64,000 nucleotides of DNA from an uncultured Roseovarius sp. (GTDB taxonomy: Bacteria; Pseudomonadota; Alphaproteobacteria; Rhodobacterales; Rhodobacteraceae): contig CANNCP010000012.1 in NCBI GenBank assembly GCA_947503145.1, positions 23,158-87,157 of the forward strand, given 5' to 3'. Each line of letters opens with the position of its first letter. The first letter of the stretch is position 1. The position numbers and the translations under genes were made by a program. This document shows, piece after piece, positions 1 to 8,835 of this stretch. The notes below the pieces were generated by a model, which searched no databases, was not told where the DNA came from, and saw only the letters and a list, made by a program, of their open reading frames with translations.

Positions 1-437
1 ATACCGACGATGAGCGATTTGAAGCCTTCTTCGGCGCGCATCGCCTCCAGATGCTCCTTGCCGCCACCTTTGTACATCCAGGTGTGGTGCGCCTCGGGGC
101 CCATGCCGCCGGGGAAGCCGCAGAAGACCGCGTTCATTACATTCTGGTTGACGCTGAAACAGGGCGTTGAATGGCCCGCCTCAACGATGCCGTCGCGCAC
201 GCCGTCATAGACCTGCAATGCGGGCACGAGAATTCCGGCGCCGAAAGGCTGGATTTCGACCACGCCATCGGTCAGCAGCTCGACGTTATCGGCAAAACGT
301 TCCAGGAAATTGACGTAGAAGGGCGAACCTTCTGGCACCGATGTCGGCACCCGCCACGTTACATCCTGTGCGACAGCGCCGGACGCTGCCAGCGACAGGG
401 CGCCTGCAAAAGCCAAACCTTTGAGAGAAAATGTCAT
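1..437 (-). CDS. TRAP transporter solute-binding protein (DctP family), N-terminal part
   Basis: Periplasmic binding protein of a tripartite ATP-independent transporter, which captures an organic acid or amino-acid-like substrate for an inner-membrane DctQM permease. The visible 145 residues begin with a Sec signal peptide (basic start, hydrophobic stretch, cleavage after Ala-Val-Ala-Gln) followed by the family-like start DVTWRVPTS and the helix containing FLERFADNVE. The ATG at 437 has a strong GGAGG ribosome site 6-8 bases upstream. The gene runs off the left edge; permease genes would lie further left. The neighbouring 2-oxoglutarate-semialdehyde genes suggest hydroxyproline or a related compound as substrate, which is inference. 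Confidence 0.85.
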   Translation of the reverse strand, partial: MTFSLKGLAFAGALSLAASGAVAQDVTWRVPTSVPEGSPFYVNFLERFADNVELLTDGVVEIQPFGAGILVPALQVYDGVRDGIVEAGHSTPCFSVNQNVMNAVFCGFPGGMGPEAHHTWMYKGGGKEHLEAMRAEEGFKSLIVG

Positions 438-515
438 TCCAAACTCCTCCAGTAACAGAGCCGCAGTCCATCCTCGCCGCGGCTAATGTTGAATAGCATA
501 CAACAAGAATTTCTC

Positions 516-525
516 CAGTCGACAA
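516..525. promoter_or_regulatory. Candidate GntR half-palindrome upstream of TRAP gene
   Basis: CAGTCGACAA matches the perfect palindrome TTGTCGACAA found before the GntR gene at 5451-5460 in 8 of 10 positions. It lies 79 bases upstream of the TRAP gene start, inside the 410-base gap 438-847. A second motif, GCATACAA near 497-504, recurs in the operator at 2439-2459. Apart from these and the terminator at 779-817, I see nothing else in this gap. Confidence 0.35.
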
Positions 526-778
526 GAAAAATGCAAAATCTGAAGTGTGTTTGTACAGTTTTTTTCTCCGATATGCTGCTCCTGCTAGCTGGCCTGCTGG
601 AATTGGCCCCCAAATATTCACCAGCCGGTGCCAAGGGCGGTAGCCTTGCATGCCAGCCTCGACATGCCGATTCGTCTTCCAAAATTATTGGCGTCTTGCG
701 CTCATCGATAAACCCATGAGGCTGGCGCCTGCGCGGTGCAGATACGCGGGCGGCTGCGGATATTGGCACCGTCCGGGC

Positions 779-817
779 AAAAAAAAATAGCGGCGCGCAA
801 ATCATGCGCGCCGCTAT
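779..817 (-). terminator. Rho-independent terminator of the aldehyde dehydrogenase gene
   Basis: Perfect 12-bp stem (ATAGCGGCGCGC at 787-798 paired with its complement at 806-817) with a 7-base loop. Read on the minus strand it is followed by a run of T (plus-strand A run at 779-787). It sits 30 bases after the stop of the minus-strand dehydrogenase gene. Confidence 0.9.
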
Positions 818-847
818 TGTATTCAGTCTCGGTCTGCCTTGGCCAGG

Positions 848-2365
848 TTAGCCGGCTGCCCCCTCGGGCAGCAACGCGGCGGGCATGTTCTGATAGCATA
901 CCGGGCGCAGGAAGCGACGGATCGACAAGGTGCCGACGCTGGTCGCGCCGAAGTTGGTGCTGGCCGGGTATGGCCCGCCATGCACCATCGAATCGGCCAC
1001 TTCGACCCCTGTGGGGAAGCCGTTGACCAGCAGCCTGCCCGCCTTGCGTTCCAGAATCGGGCGCAGCGCGCGGGCGGCATCCATGTCGCCATCATCCATC
1101 TGCAGCGTCACGGTCAACTGACCCTCAAGCCCACGAGCGATGGCTTCCACCTCATCCGCCGACGCGGCCCGCACGACAAGGCCGAGCGGACCGAACACCT
1201 CTTCATGTAGTGCCGGGTTTGCGAGAAACTCTTGCGCGGTTGTCTCATAGAGTGCCGGTGAGGCATTGCGCCCGTTCGAATCGGCGACCGTCACCGGGCG
1301 CACCGATGCGGTGTTCGCGATCCGGTCGCGTCCCTCACAATAGGCCTGCGCGATGCCGTCAGTCAGCATGGTCTGCGCCGCCACACCCTTGAGCGCCTCG
1401 GCGGTCGCGGTAATGAAACGGTCGGTGTTCTCGCCGTCCTGAATCACGGCGATGCCGGGATTGGTACAGAACTGGCCCGCGCCCATCGTCAGTGATCCGG
1501 CCCAGCCTTTGCCCATGTCCTCGGCGCGCGTCTTGGCAGCTTCGGTCAGAACGAACATCGGGTTCACCGAGCCCAGCTCGCCAAAGAACGGGATCGGCTC
1601 GGGGCGCTGTGCGCACAGATCGAACAGCGCGCGACCGCCTGCAAGGCTGCCGGTGAACCCGACGGCCTTGATCAGCGGATGTTGTACCAGTGCCTGACCT
1701 ACCTTGCGATCACCACCCTGGATCATCGAGAAGACGCCGGCCGGCATGTCGCAACGCTCCACCGCGGCCTTGATCGCCTCGGTAACTATCTCGCCGGTGC
1801 CGGGATGAGCCGAGTGGCCCTTGACCACGACGGGACAGCCCGCCGCCAGCGCCGCCGCCGTGTCACCACCCGCAACCGAGAAAGCCAACGGAAAGTTGGA
1901 CGCGCCGAACACTGCGACCGGGCCAATGGGGCGTTGTACCATCACCAGCTCGGGACGCGGCGCAGGCGCGCGATCCGGCAGCGCGGCATCGTGGCGACGA
2001 TCCAGGTAGTCGCCCTTGCGGATATGCGCAGCAAAGAGGCGCAATTGGCCCACGGTGCGGCCCCGTTCGCCTTCCAGTCGGGCAGCGGGCAGGCCGGTTT
2101 CCTGTGTGCCGATCTCGGTGATGGCCGCGCCGCGCGCGTCGATTTCATCCGCGATGGCTTCGAGGAACGCTGCGCGCGTCTCGCGGCTGGTGGCGGCATA
2201 GGTGTCGAACGCGCCCTCGGCGGCCTCGACCGCGCGACCTACCAGATCGGGCGTGCCGACCGAATAATGGTGCGCCGGGCCGGTTGCCGGGGCGGATTCG
2301 AACGTATCATCGCCGGCAACCCATGCGCTTGCGATCAGGTGTTTTCCGTGCGGTTTGAAGCTCAT
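848..2365 (-). CDS. 2-oxoglutarate semialdehyde (2,5-dioxovalerate) dehydrogenase
   Basis: NAD(P)-dependent aldehyde dehydrogenase oxidising 2-oxoglutarate semialdehyde to 2-oxoglutarate, the last step of hydroxyproline and pentose/aldarate oxidative pathways. The 505-residue length is normal. Visible features: GASNFPL (Asn157, oxyanion hole), VKGHSAHPGT (Lys182, cofactor binding), FGELGS (Glu263, general base) and GAGQFCTNPG (Cys300, catalytic nucleophile); KGHSAHP and QFCTNPG are typical of this subfamily. The ATG at 2365 has AAGGAG 8 bases upstream. It is divergent from the Ldh-family gene across a palindromic operator and ends at a strong terminator. Confidence 0.9.
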   Translation of the reverse strand: MSFKPHGKHLIASAWVAGDDTFESAPATGPAHHYSVGTPDLVGRAVEAAEGAFDTYAATSRETRAAFLEAIADEIDARGAAITEIGTQETGLPAARLEGERGRTVGQLRLFAAHIRKGDYLDRRHDAALPDRAPAPRPELVMVQRPIGPVAVFGASNFPLAFSVAGGDTAAALAAGCPVVVKGHSAHPGTGEIVTEAIKAAVERCDMPAGVFSMIQGGDRKVGQALVQHPLIKAVGFTGSLAGGRALFDLCAQRPEPIPFFGELGSVNPMFVLTEAAKTRAEDMGKGWAGSLTMGAGQFCTNPGIAVIQDGENTDRFITATAEALKGVAAQTMLTDGIAQAYCEGRDRIANTASVRPVTVADSNGRNASPALYETTAQEFLANPALHEEVFGPLGLVVRAASADEVEAIARGLEGQLTVTLQMDDGDMDAARALRPILERKAGRLLVNGFPTGVEVADSMVHGGPYPASTNFGATSVGTLSIRRFLRPVCYQNMPAALLPEGAAG

Positions 2366-2438
2366 ATATCATCTCCTTGAATTCAGCGAATAGTCCCACG
2401 CGACTCAACGGGCCGGGGCTCTTGCATCCATTGCGTTT

Positions 2439-2459
2439 CTGCATACAAGATGTATGCAG
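2439..2459. promoter_or_regulatory. Perfect 21-bp palindromic operator between divergent genes
   Basis: CTGCATACA and its exact complement TGTATGCAG, separated by AGA, in the middle of the 139-bp divergent region between the dehydrogenase (start 2365) and the Ldh-family gene (start 2505). The TGTATGCA/TGCATACA core is of the kind bound by FadR-type GntR proteins. Its position suits control of both genes, presumably by the GntR regulator at 4723-5439. Confidence 0.6.
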
Positions 2460-2504
2460 GATTGCAAGTTTGGCAACCGCAAGAACCGCAAGAAGAGGCA
2501 TTTC

Positions 2505-3536
2505 ATGACTGAAACCACGCTCACTGTCCAAGAGCTTCAAGCACTTGTGACCGAAATTTTTCAACATGGCGGATTATCGCCGCTGCATGCTGGCGCGCTC
2601 GCGCGGGTGATCACCGCGGGCGAACGCGATGCCTGCAAATCCCACGGCGTCTACCGCATAGAAGGCTGCCTGCGCACCGTCAAGGCCGACAAGGTCGTGC
2701 CGGATGCCGAACCAACGCTGACCATCGACGACAGTGCCATTGTGCGCGTCGACGCGGGCGGCGGCTTCTCTAACGCTGCGTTCGAGATGGGCGTCCCTGC
2801 CCTGGCCGAGCGGGCGCAGGCGCTTGGGGTGGCGGCGCTGGTGATCAACGATTGTACGCATTTTTCGGCGCTTTGGCCTGAAATCGAGATGCTGACAGAC
2901 CGTGGGCTGGTCGGGATGGCAATGTGCCCCAGCTATTCCAGCGTCGCCCCCACAGGTGGCACCAAGGCACTGATGGGCACCAACCCGTTCGCGTTCGGCT
3001 GGCCCCGTCCGGGCGGCGACCCTTACGTGTTTGACTTTGCCACCAGCGTCGCCGCGCGGGGCGAGATCGAGTTGCATCGCCGCGCCGGTAAATCCCTGCC
3101 CGAAGGCTGGGCGGTGGATACCGATGGTAACCCCACCACCGACCCCGAGGCCGCACTGGCCGGGGCGATGCTGCCATTCGGCGGGCACAAGGGATCGGCC
3201 ATCTCGGCGATGATCGAACTGCTCGCCGGGGTGATGATCGGTGATCTGACCAGCGAAGAATCGCTTGCGGTGCTCGGCACGACCACGCTGGCACCCCGCC
3301 ACGGCGAATTGATCCTCGCTTTTGATCCCGCGCGATTTGCTGCCGGACGTGGTGGCGATCCGATGGCCCGCGCCGAAACCCTGTTCGAGGCGATCCTGGG
3401 CCAGGGTGCGCGTCTGCCGTCACAGCGCCGTTTTGTCGCCCGCGCCAAGGCGCAGGCCGACGGCATCACGCTTAGCGCTGATGAAATGGCGATCCTGAAT
3501 CGTCTGCAATCGGGCGGGCTGGACGCGGTCGAATAA
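2505..3536 (+). CDS. Malate/L-lactate dehydrogenase (Ldh)-family oxidoreductase; probable cyclic imine reductase
   Basis: Belongs to the NAD(P)H-dependent Ldh2/DpkA superfamily, which includes delta1-pyrroline/piperideine-2-carboxylate reductases, ureidoglycolate and malate dehydrogenases. The 343 residues show SHGVYR (catalytic His47), HFSALWP (His119), GTNPFAFGWPR and FGGHKGSAI, the standard active-site and cofactor signatures. The start at 2505 (MTETTL) is chosen because AGAAGAGG precedes it; a longer reading from 2454 would run through the operator. Next to 2-oxoglutarate semialdehyde dehydrogenase and a DapA-family deaminase, pyrroline-2-carboxylate reduction in hydroxyproline catabolism is the best guess. 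Exact substrate unproven. Confidence 0.82.
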   Translation: MTETTLTVQELQALVTEIFQHGGLSPLHAGALARVITAGERDACKSHGVYRIEGCLRTVKADKVVPDAEPTLTIDDSAIVRVDAGGGFSNAAFEMGVPALAERAQALGVAALVINDCTHFSALWPEIEMLTDRGLVGMAMCPSYSSVAPTGGTKALMGTNPFAFGWPRPGGDPYVFDFATSVAARGEIELHRRAGKSLPEGWAVDTDGNPTTDPEAALAGAMLPFGGHKGSAISAMIELLAGVMIGDLTSEESLAVLGTTTLAPRHGELILAFDPARFAAGRGGDPMARAETLFEAILGQGARLPSQRRFVARAKAQADGITLSADEMAILNRLQSGGLDAVE

Positions 3537-3542
3537 ACGAAA

Positions 3543-3570
3543 ACCGGCCCTCCTTTGCAGGAGGGCCGGT
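3543..3570. terminator. Bidirectional hairpin terminator between convergent genes
   Basis: Perfect 11-bp stem (ACCGGCCCTCC / GGAGGGCCGGT) with a TTTGCA loop, lying between the convergent stops at 3536 (plus) and 3599 (minus). No long T run, so efficiency is uncertain. Confidence 0.75.
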
Positions 3571-3598
3571 CCGGTTTCGTCAGTCGGAAGGCGACCAA

Positions 3599-4561
3599 TC
3601 AGGCCGCGTATTTCTGCACGGCGCCGGGCTGCTTGCTCCATTCCGCATACCAATCGCGGAACAGCTTGAGCTGGGCCTCGGCATAGCCACGCTGACTGTC
3701 GGTGAGCGCGTCGGCCTCGTTGAAGTGCAGCGTGTACTCTTCGTAGCCGTTCAGCACCATCATGTGCTTGTAGTAAAGGACCAGATCGGCGTCTTCGTCG
3801 AAGGCCGACAGCACGTGTAGTGCGGAATCCAGCTCGGATGCGCGCTGACGCGCGTCGGCATCACCGGCTGCGGCAGCTTGGCAGAGCGCCACGAGATGCA
3901 GGATTTCGCGCGGCAGCACGTTGCCGATGCCGGTGATCGACCCGGTTGCACCACAGTTGATGAAACCATGGAAAACCGACGTGTCAACGCCGACCATCAG
4001 GGTGACGCCGTCATTACCGCTGGTGATGTGCTCGGCCGCGTAGCTCAGGGCGGGGTTGCCGCCAAACTCTTTGAACCCGACCAGGTTCGGATGCTCGGCG
4101 CGCAGGGCAAAGAACAGATCCGCCTTGGTCTCGAACCCGTAATGCGGGCTGTTGTAGATCACCGCGGGCAGGTCCGGGGCGGCCGACAGGACCGATTTGA
4201 AGTGGTTGCGTTGCGCCGTGGGTGATGGAAGACGCGAAATCAGACGCGGGATTACCATCAGGCCGTGGGCGCCGACCTTTTGTGCATGCGCAGCATGTGC
4301 GGCGGCCGTGACGGTATTCACCGCGCCGGTGCCGACGACAACCGGGACCCCGGCCTTGACCAGGCGTTCTACGCCTTCCATCCGCTGTTCATCGGTGATC
4401 AACGGCCAATCACCCATCGAGCCGCAATAGACAACGGCGCGCATGCCGGTGGCGATCAGCTCTTTTCCCATGCGAACCAGCGCATCGAAATCAGGGCTGC
4501 GGTCAGCCTTGCAAGGTGTCATCAGGGCGGGAATGGTGCCGGAGAAAATGCTTGTGGTCAT
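3599..4561 (-). CDS. DapA-family lyase; probable pyrroline-4-hydroxy-2-carboxylate deaminase (or 2-keto-3-deoxyarabonate dehydratase)
   Basis: Class I (Schiff-base) aldolase-fold protein of 320 residues in the dihydrodipicolinate synthase/N-acetylneuraminate lyase family. The Schiff-base lysine is in VGFKEFGG (Lys164) and the proton-relay tyrosine in IYNSPHYG (Tyr136). Two family members make 2-oxoglutarate semialdehyde: the hydroxyproline-pathway deaminase and L-2-keto-3-deoxyarabonate dehydratase. Nearby semialdehyde dehydrogenase fits both; the imine reductase favours hydroxyproline. ATG at 4561 has AAGGAGA 7 bases upstream; the longer reading from 4603 has no ribosome site. Confidence 0.85.
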   Translation of the reverse strand: MTTSIFSGTIPALMTPCKADRSPDFDALVRMGKELIATGMRAVVYCGSMGDWPLITDEQRMEGVERLVKAGVPVVVGTGAVNTVTAAAHAAHAQKVGAHGLMVIPRLISRLPSPTAQRNHFKSVLSAAPDLPAVIYNSPHYGFETKADLFFALRAEHPNLVGFKEFGGNPALSYAAEHITSGNDGVTLMVGVDTSVFHGFINCGATGSITGIGNVLPREILHLVALCQAAAAGDADARQRASELDSALHVLSAFDEDADLVLYYKHMMVLNGYEEYTLHFNEADALTDSQRGYAEAQLKLFRDWYAEWSKQPGAVQKYAA

Positions 4562-4662
4562 TACTGGTCTCCTTCGTGACTCAGAATCCTGGGGGCGTTC
4601 CACCCGCAGGGCAAAATCAGCCGCCGGTTGGAATCATTGACATTATACCGCTTGTATATTTC

Positions 4663-4672
4663 TTGTCGACAT
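4663..4672. promoter_or_regulatory. Candidate GntR operator before the DapA-family gene
   Basis: TTGTCGACAT, one mismatch from the palindrome TTGTCGACAA at 5451-5460, 102 bases upstream of the DapA-family start and preceded by a second half site (CTTGTATA at 4651-4658). Confidence 0.5.
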
Positions 4673-4722
4673 AATTTTTCCGCGCAAGAAATTGCACATA
4701 CCCGACGCGGTTTCACCGTAGG

Positions 4723-5439
4723 TCAGAGCGCGATATCAATCCGTCGGTCGTCGGCGATCATGGTGCGGGTCTGGGTCACGATCTGATCCGCGTGGCACCG
4801 GGCCAGTGCGTCAGACTTCTCTATGTCGCGGGCCTCGATGGCGGCGATGATTTCTTCATGCTCGATCACATATTCATACGGCAAGTTATCGTTGAACGAC
4901 GAATAATAGAGCCGCAGCAGCCGCCGCCCCTCATCCAAAAGCCGCAGGAACAGGCTCTCGTAATAGGGGTTGCGTCCGGCGGCGGCGATGGCGGCGTGAA
5001 ATTCGCGGTTGGTGGCGATCATCGCCAGCGCGTCCTGATCGGTAACCGCCTGCGTAAACTCGGCCTGCCGTGCCCGGATCGTCACCAGATCGGCAGGCTG
5101 GTGGTTTTGCGCGGCCAGCCGGGAGGTCACGCGGTACATCAGCGTGATTGCATCAAAGAACGCGTGCAGATTCAGCAGGTCGATATTTGTGACTACGGTC
5201 GACCGGTTCGGCAGCGTTGTGACCAGGCCCTCACCTGCCAGCCGGACCAGCGCCTCGCGGATGGGGGTGCGCGACATCTCCAGCCGCTGCGCCAGCTGGA
5301 CTTCGTCGATCGCGCTACCCGGCTCAAGCGTCAGGTTCAGGATCTCGTCACGCAGCACGTTATAAACAAACTGGACACCTGAGCCGCGCTTGCGCTCCGT
5401 GCCCTTTTCGGTTCCCTTGGCGGAAGGATGGATGGTCAT
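4723..5439 (-). CDS. FadR-subfamily GntR transcriptional regulator of the 0-5 kb catabolic cluster
   Basis: 238 residues: N-terminal winged helix (residues about 20-85, recognition region with MSRTPIREAL) and C-terminal all-helical FCD effector domain with the metal-binding set Asp96, His148, His194 and His216, so it probably senses a carboxylate through a bound metal. MTIHPS at 5439 is preferred because AGGAG lies 6 bases upstream. It follows the DapA-family gene in the same direction and has a perfect palindrome 12 bases before its start, implying autoregulation. It is the obvious regulator of the neighbouring catabolic genes (inference). Confidence 0.88.
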   Translation of the reverse strand: MTIHPSAKGTEKGTERKRGSGVQFVYNVLRDEILNLTLEPGSAIDEVQLAQRLEMSRTPIREALVRLAGEGLVTTLPNRSTVVTNIDLLNLHAFFDAITLMYRVTSRLAAQNHQPADLVTIRARQAEFTQAVTDQDALAMIATNREFHAAIAAAGRNPYYESLFLRLLDEGRRLLRLYYSSFNDNLPYEYVIEHEEIIAAIEARDIEKSDALARCHADQIVTQTRTMIADDRRIDIAL

Positions 5440-5450
5440 GACTACTCCTG

Positions 5451-5460
5451 TTGTCGACAA
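5451..5460. promoter_or_regulatory. Palindrome TTGTCGACAA, probable GntR operator
   Basis: Perfect 10-bp palindrome just upstream of the GntR start and its ribosome site. Similar sequences at 4663-4672 and 516-525 precede the co-located catabolic genes, consistent with a small shared regulon. Confidence 0.55.
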
Positions 5461-5661
5461 CCAAAATACAACCTCGCCCGGCACAATCAACCTGCAAGCT
5501 GGCCGAAACGCAAATTTTCAGCGTAAACACCGTTACCCGGATCCCGATTGTACGAAAGGACCTGCACTGACCGCCCTGCCCCACCCGGTCACTCGACGCA
5601 GAGTCCTGAAATCCACGGGACCGTCACATGGCGCGACCTCAAGCCACGTCAGATTGCAGGC

Positions 5662-8600
5662 TCAGTTCTTTGCATTTTTGCCCAGCCGCGCAATGACGGT
5701 AAAGAACAGCGGTACGAACAGCACGCCCAGCACCGTCGCGGCGATGGTGCCCGACAGTACGCCTGCGCCGATCGCCGTGCGCCCGCCCGACCCGGCCCCG
5801 GTGCTCAGCACCAGCGGCAGAACGCCCAACGAGAACGCCATCGAGGTCATGATGATCGGGCGGAATCGTTGACGTGCGGCATCGACGGCGGCATCGAATA
5901 TGCTGTCACCTGCCTCGCGCCTGTCGCGGGCAAACTCGACGATCAGGATCGCGTTCTTGCCGGTGAGGCCGATCACCGTCAGCAGCCCGACCTGAAAGAA
6001 GACGCCGTTCTCGAACCCGCCCAGAAACGCGCCACAGAGCGCACCCAGAACACCGATGGGCATCGCCAGCATCACCGCAAAGGGGATCGACCACGATTCG
6101 TAGAGCGCCGCCAGCGACAGGAAGATCGCGGCCAGCGACAGCGCGTAGAGCAGCGGCGCCTGATTGCCCGATTCCTCCTCCTCCAGCGACAGGCCGGTCA
6201 GCGATATCTGGAATCCGGGCGGCAGCTGTTCGGCCAGCCTGTGCAGCTCTGCCACCGCTTCACCGGTCGAGACACCGGGCGCGGGAGTGCCCTGAATCTG
6301 CATCGAGGGGACGCCATTGTACCGGTTTACCCCCTGCGGGCCGTAGGTCCAGTTTGCGTCGGCAAAGTTGGAGAATGGTACGAGCCCGCCGCTTTCGTTG
6401 CGCACGCGCCACTTCTCGATGTCCGACGGCACGCTGCGCGCCGACGACTCGCCCTGCACATAGACGCGTTTGATCCGGCCTTCGTCCACGAAATCGTTGA
6501 CGTAGGTCCCCGCCCATGCGGTGTTGAGCAGGCTGCCCACATCGGTGGCACTGACCCCCATCGCCCCCGCGCGTCGCCAGTCGATATCAAGATTGAACTG
6601 CGCCGCATCCTCCAGCCCGTTGGGCCGCGCGGATTCGATCAACGGGCTTTGCGCTGCCAAGCCGAGTATCTGGTTGCGCGCCGCCAGCAGCTGTTCATGG
6701 TTTTGCCCGCCGCGCGCCTGAATGTAGAAATCAAAGCCCGATACGTTGCCCAGCTCGATCACCGAGGGCGGCACGATGGGAAACACCATCGCGCCCTTGA
6801 TCTGGCTTAACGCGCCAAATGCGCGGCCTGCCAGTGCCTGCACACTCTGCTCGGGTTCAGTGCGTTTGGACCAGTCCTTGAGCCGCACAAAGGCGAGACC
6901 CATGTTCTGCCCCTGCCCGCCAAAGCTGAAGCCGACGATGCCGAACACGGATTCGACCACGTCGGTTTCCTGCGTCAGGAAATAGTCCTCGACCTGCTCG
7001 ACCACCTTGAGTGTTTGCTCGGCCGATGTGCCCGTGGGCCCCTGGATCAGGGTGAATAGGATGCCTTGATCCTCGTCGGGCAAAAACCCTTGTGGCGTGC
7101 GCATGAACAACCCGACCATGAGCCCGACGATCACCAGATAGATCAACCCCACCCGAACGGGCCGCCGCACCATCCAGCTGACGCTGCCCGCGTAACCGCC
7201 CAGCAGGCTGTCGAACCCTCGGTTGAACAGGCCGAACGGCCCCCGCTTGGTGCCGTGCTGCTTGGCCTTGAGCATTGAAGCACATAGTGCGGGCGTCAGC
7301 GTCAGTGCAACCACGACCGATAGCACCATCGCCGAGATAATGGTGATCGCGAACTGCTTGTAGATGACGCCGGTGGAGCCGGGAAAGAACGCCATCGGCA
7401 CGAAAACGGCCGACAACACCACCGCGATGCCAATTAGCGCGCCGGTGATCTGGCCCATCGATTTGTACGTCGCCTCGCGCGGGCCCAATCCCTCCTGCTC
7501 CATGATCCGCTCGACGTTCTCGACCACCACGATGGCGTCATCCACCAGCAGGCCAATCGCCAGCACCATCGCCAGCATCGTCAGCGTGTTGATCGAGAAC
7601 CCGAACAGCGCCAGAACCCCGAACGTGCCCATGAGAACGACCGGCACCGCCAGCGTCGGGATCAGCGTCGCGCGCAGGTTCTGCAAGAAGAGGAGCATCA
7701 CCAGAAACACCAACACGATGGCCTCGATCAGCGTCTTGACCACCTCTTCGATTGATATCTTGACGAAGGGCGCGGTATTGAAGGGGATCACATATTCGAC
7801 CCCCTCGGGGAAAAACTGTGATAATTCCTCGACCCGGCTTTCGACCGCCTGCGCAGTATCAAGCGCATTCGCACCCGGTGCCAGGCTGATCGCCATGCCC
7901 GATGAGGGGCGCCGGTCGAAGCGCGAGATCGTGGCATAGTTTTCTGCCCCGACCTCGACCCGCGCGACGTCGTTGACCAGGACCAGCCCGCCGTCAGTCT
8001 CGGCCCGCAGCACGATCTGGCGGAAATCTTCGGGCGTGGTCAGCAGTGATTGCGCGGTAATTGTCGCGTTCAGGACCTGCCCGTCGAGCGTGGGTCGAGA
8101 GCCGAATTGTCCGGCTGAAATCTGCGCGTTTTGTGTGCGTACCGCAGCCACCACGTCCTGCGGCGTCAGCCCGAACGCGGCCAGCTTGGTCGGGTCGAGC
8201 CAGATGCGCATCGCGTATTGCGCGCCAAAGACCCGTACGCTGCCGACGCCGGCCACGCGGCTCAATTCATTCACCATGTTGGTGTTCAGATAGTCGCCCA
8301 GGTCGGTCGCATCGTAATCGCCGTTCTGCGCAATGAGCCCGACCACCATGAGAAAGCCGACTGATGATTTGCGCACCGTGACCCCTTGTCGCTGCACCGG
8401 TTCAGGCAGCAATGCGGTGGCTTGGGCCAGCTTGTTCTGGACCTGCACCTGCGCGATGTCGGGGTCTGTGCCGGTCTCGAATGTCAGCGTGATGCTGGTG
8501 CCGCCCGCCGATGTCGAACTGGACGAGATATAGCGCAACCCGTCGAGACCGGTCATCTGCTGTTCGATCACCTGTGTGACCGTGTTGGCCACCGTTTCCG

Positions 8601-8760
8601 CCGACGCACCGGGATATGCAGCGCTGACCACCACGGTCGGCGGCGCGATCTGCGGATATTGCGCGACCGGCAGCGTGACGATGGACAGCATCCCGATCCC
8701 CATGATGAAGATCGAGATGACCCAGGCAAAGATCGGGCGGTCGATAAAAAAACGGGCCAT
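5662..8760 (-). CDS. RND multidrug efflux transporter, inner-membrane pump (AcrB/MexB type, HAE-1)
   Basis: Proton-driven tripartite efflux pump subunit of 1032 residues, full length for the family. It starts with the family signature MARFFIDRPIFAWV, has two large periplasmic loops and 12 predicted membrane helices, and carries the proton-relay pair Asp407-Asp408 in helix 4 (GLLVDDAIVVVEN), the same numbering as E. coli AcrB, with the partner lysine in LTGKNAILIVEF. It lies downstream of the membrane-fusion gene in the same direction, 75 bases apart. No outer-membrane TolC-type gene and no TetR repressor are adjacent. Substrates cannot be read from sequence. Confidence 0.95.
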   Translation of the reverse strand: MARFFIDRPIFAWVISIFIMGIGMLSIVTLPVAQYPQIAPPTVVVSAAYPGASAETVANTVTQVIEQQMTGLDGLRYISSSSTSAGGTSITLTFETGTDPDIAQVQVQNKLAQATALLPEPVQRQGVTVRKSSVGFLMVVGLIAQNGDYDATDLGDYLNTNMVNELSRVAGVGSVRVFGAQYAMRIWLDPTKLAAFGLTPQDVVAAVRTQNAQISAGQFGSRPTLDGQVLNATITAQSLLTTPEDFRQIVLRAETDGGLVLVNDVARVEVGAENYATISRFDRRPSSGMAISLAPGANALDTAQAVESRVEELSQFFPEGVEYVIPFNTAPFVKISIEEVVKTLIEAIVLVFLVMLLFLQNLRATLIPTLAVPVVLMGTFGVLALFGFSINTLTMLAMVLAIGLLVDDAIVVVENVERIMEQEGLGPREATYKSMGQITGALIGIAVVLSAVFVPMAFFPGSTGVIYKQFAITIISAMVLSVVVALTLTPALCASMLKAKQHGTKRGPFGLFNRGFDSLLGGYAGSVSWMVRRPVRVGLIYLVIVGLMVGLFMRTPQGFLPDEDQGILFTLIQGPTGTSAEQTLKVVEQVEDYFLTQETDVVESVFGIVGFSFGGQGQNMGLAFVRLKDWSKRTEPEQSVQALAGRAFGALSQIKGAMVFPIVPPSVIELGNVSGFDFYIQARGGQNHEQLLAARNQILGLAAQSPLIESARPNGLEDAAQFNLDIDWRRAGAMGVSATDVGSLLNTAWAGTYVNDFVDEGRIKRVYVQGESSARSVPSDIEKWRVRNESGGLVPFSNFADANWTYGPQGVNRYNGVPSMQIQGTPAPGVSTGEAVAELHRLAEQLPPGFQISLTGLSLEEEESGNQAPLLYALSLAAIFLSLAALYESWSIPFAVMLAMPIGVLGALCGAFLGGFENGVFFQVGLLTVIGLTGKNAILIVEFARDRREAGDSIFDAAVDAARQRFRPIIMTSMAFSLGVLPLVLSTGAGSGGRTAIGAGVLSGTIAATVLGVLFVPLFFTVIARLGKNAKN

Positions 8761-8835
8761 GCTTGGGCGCTCCGGTCAGAATTGGGTCAGGCGGTAAGTG
8801 ATGTCGGATATGGCTTTGGCAAAATAGAGTCGTGT

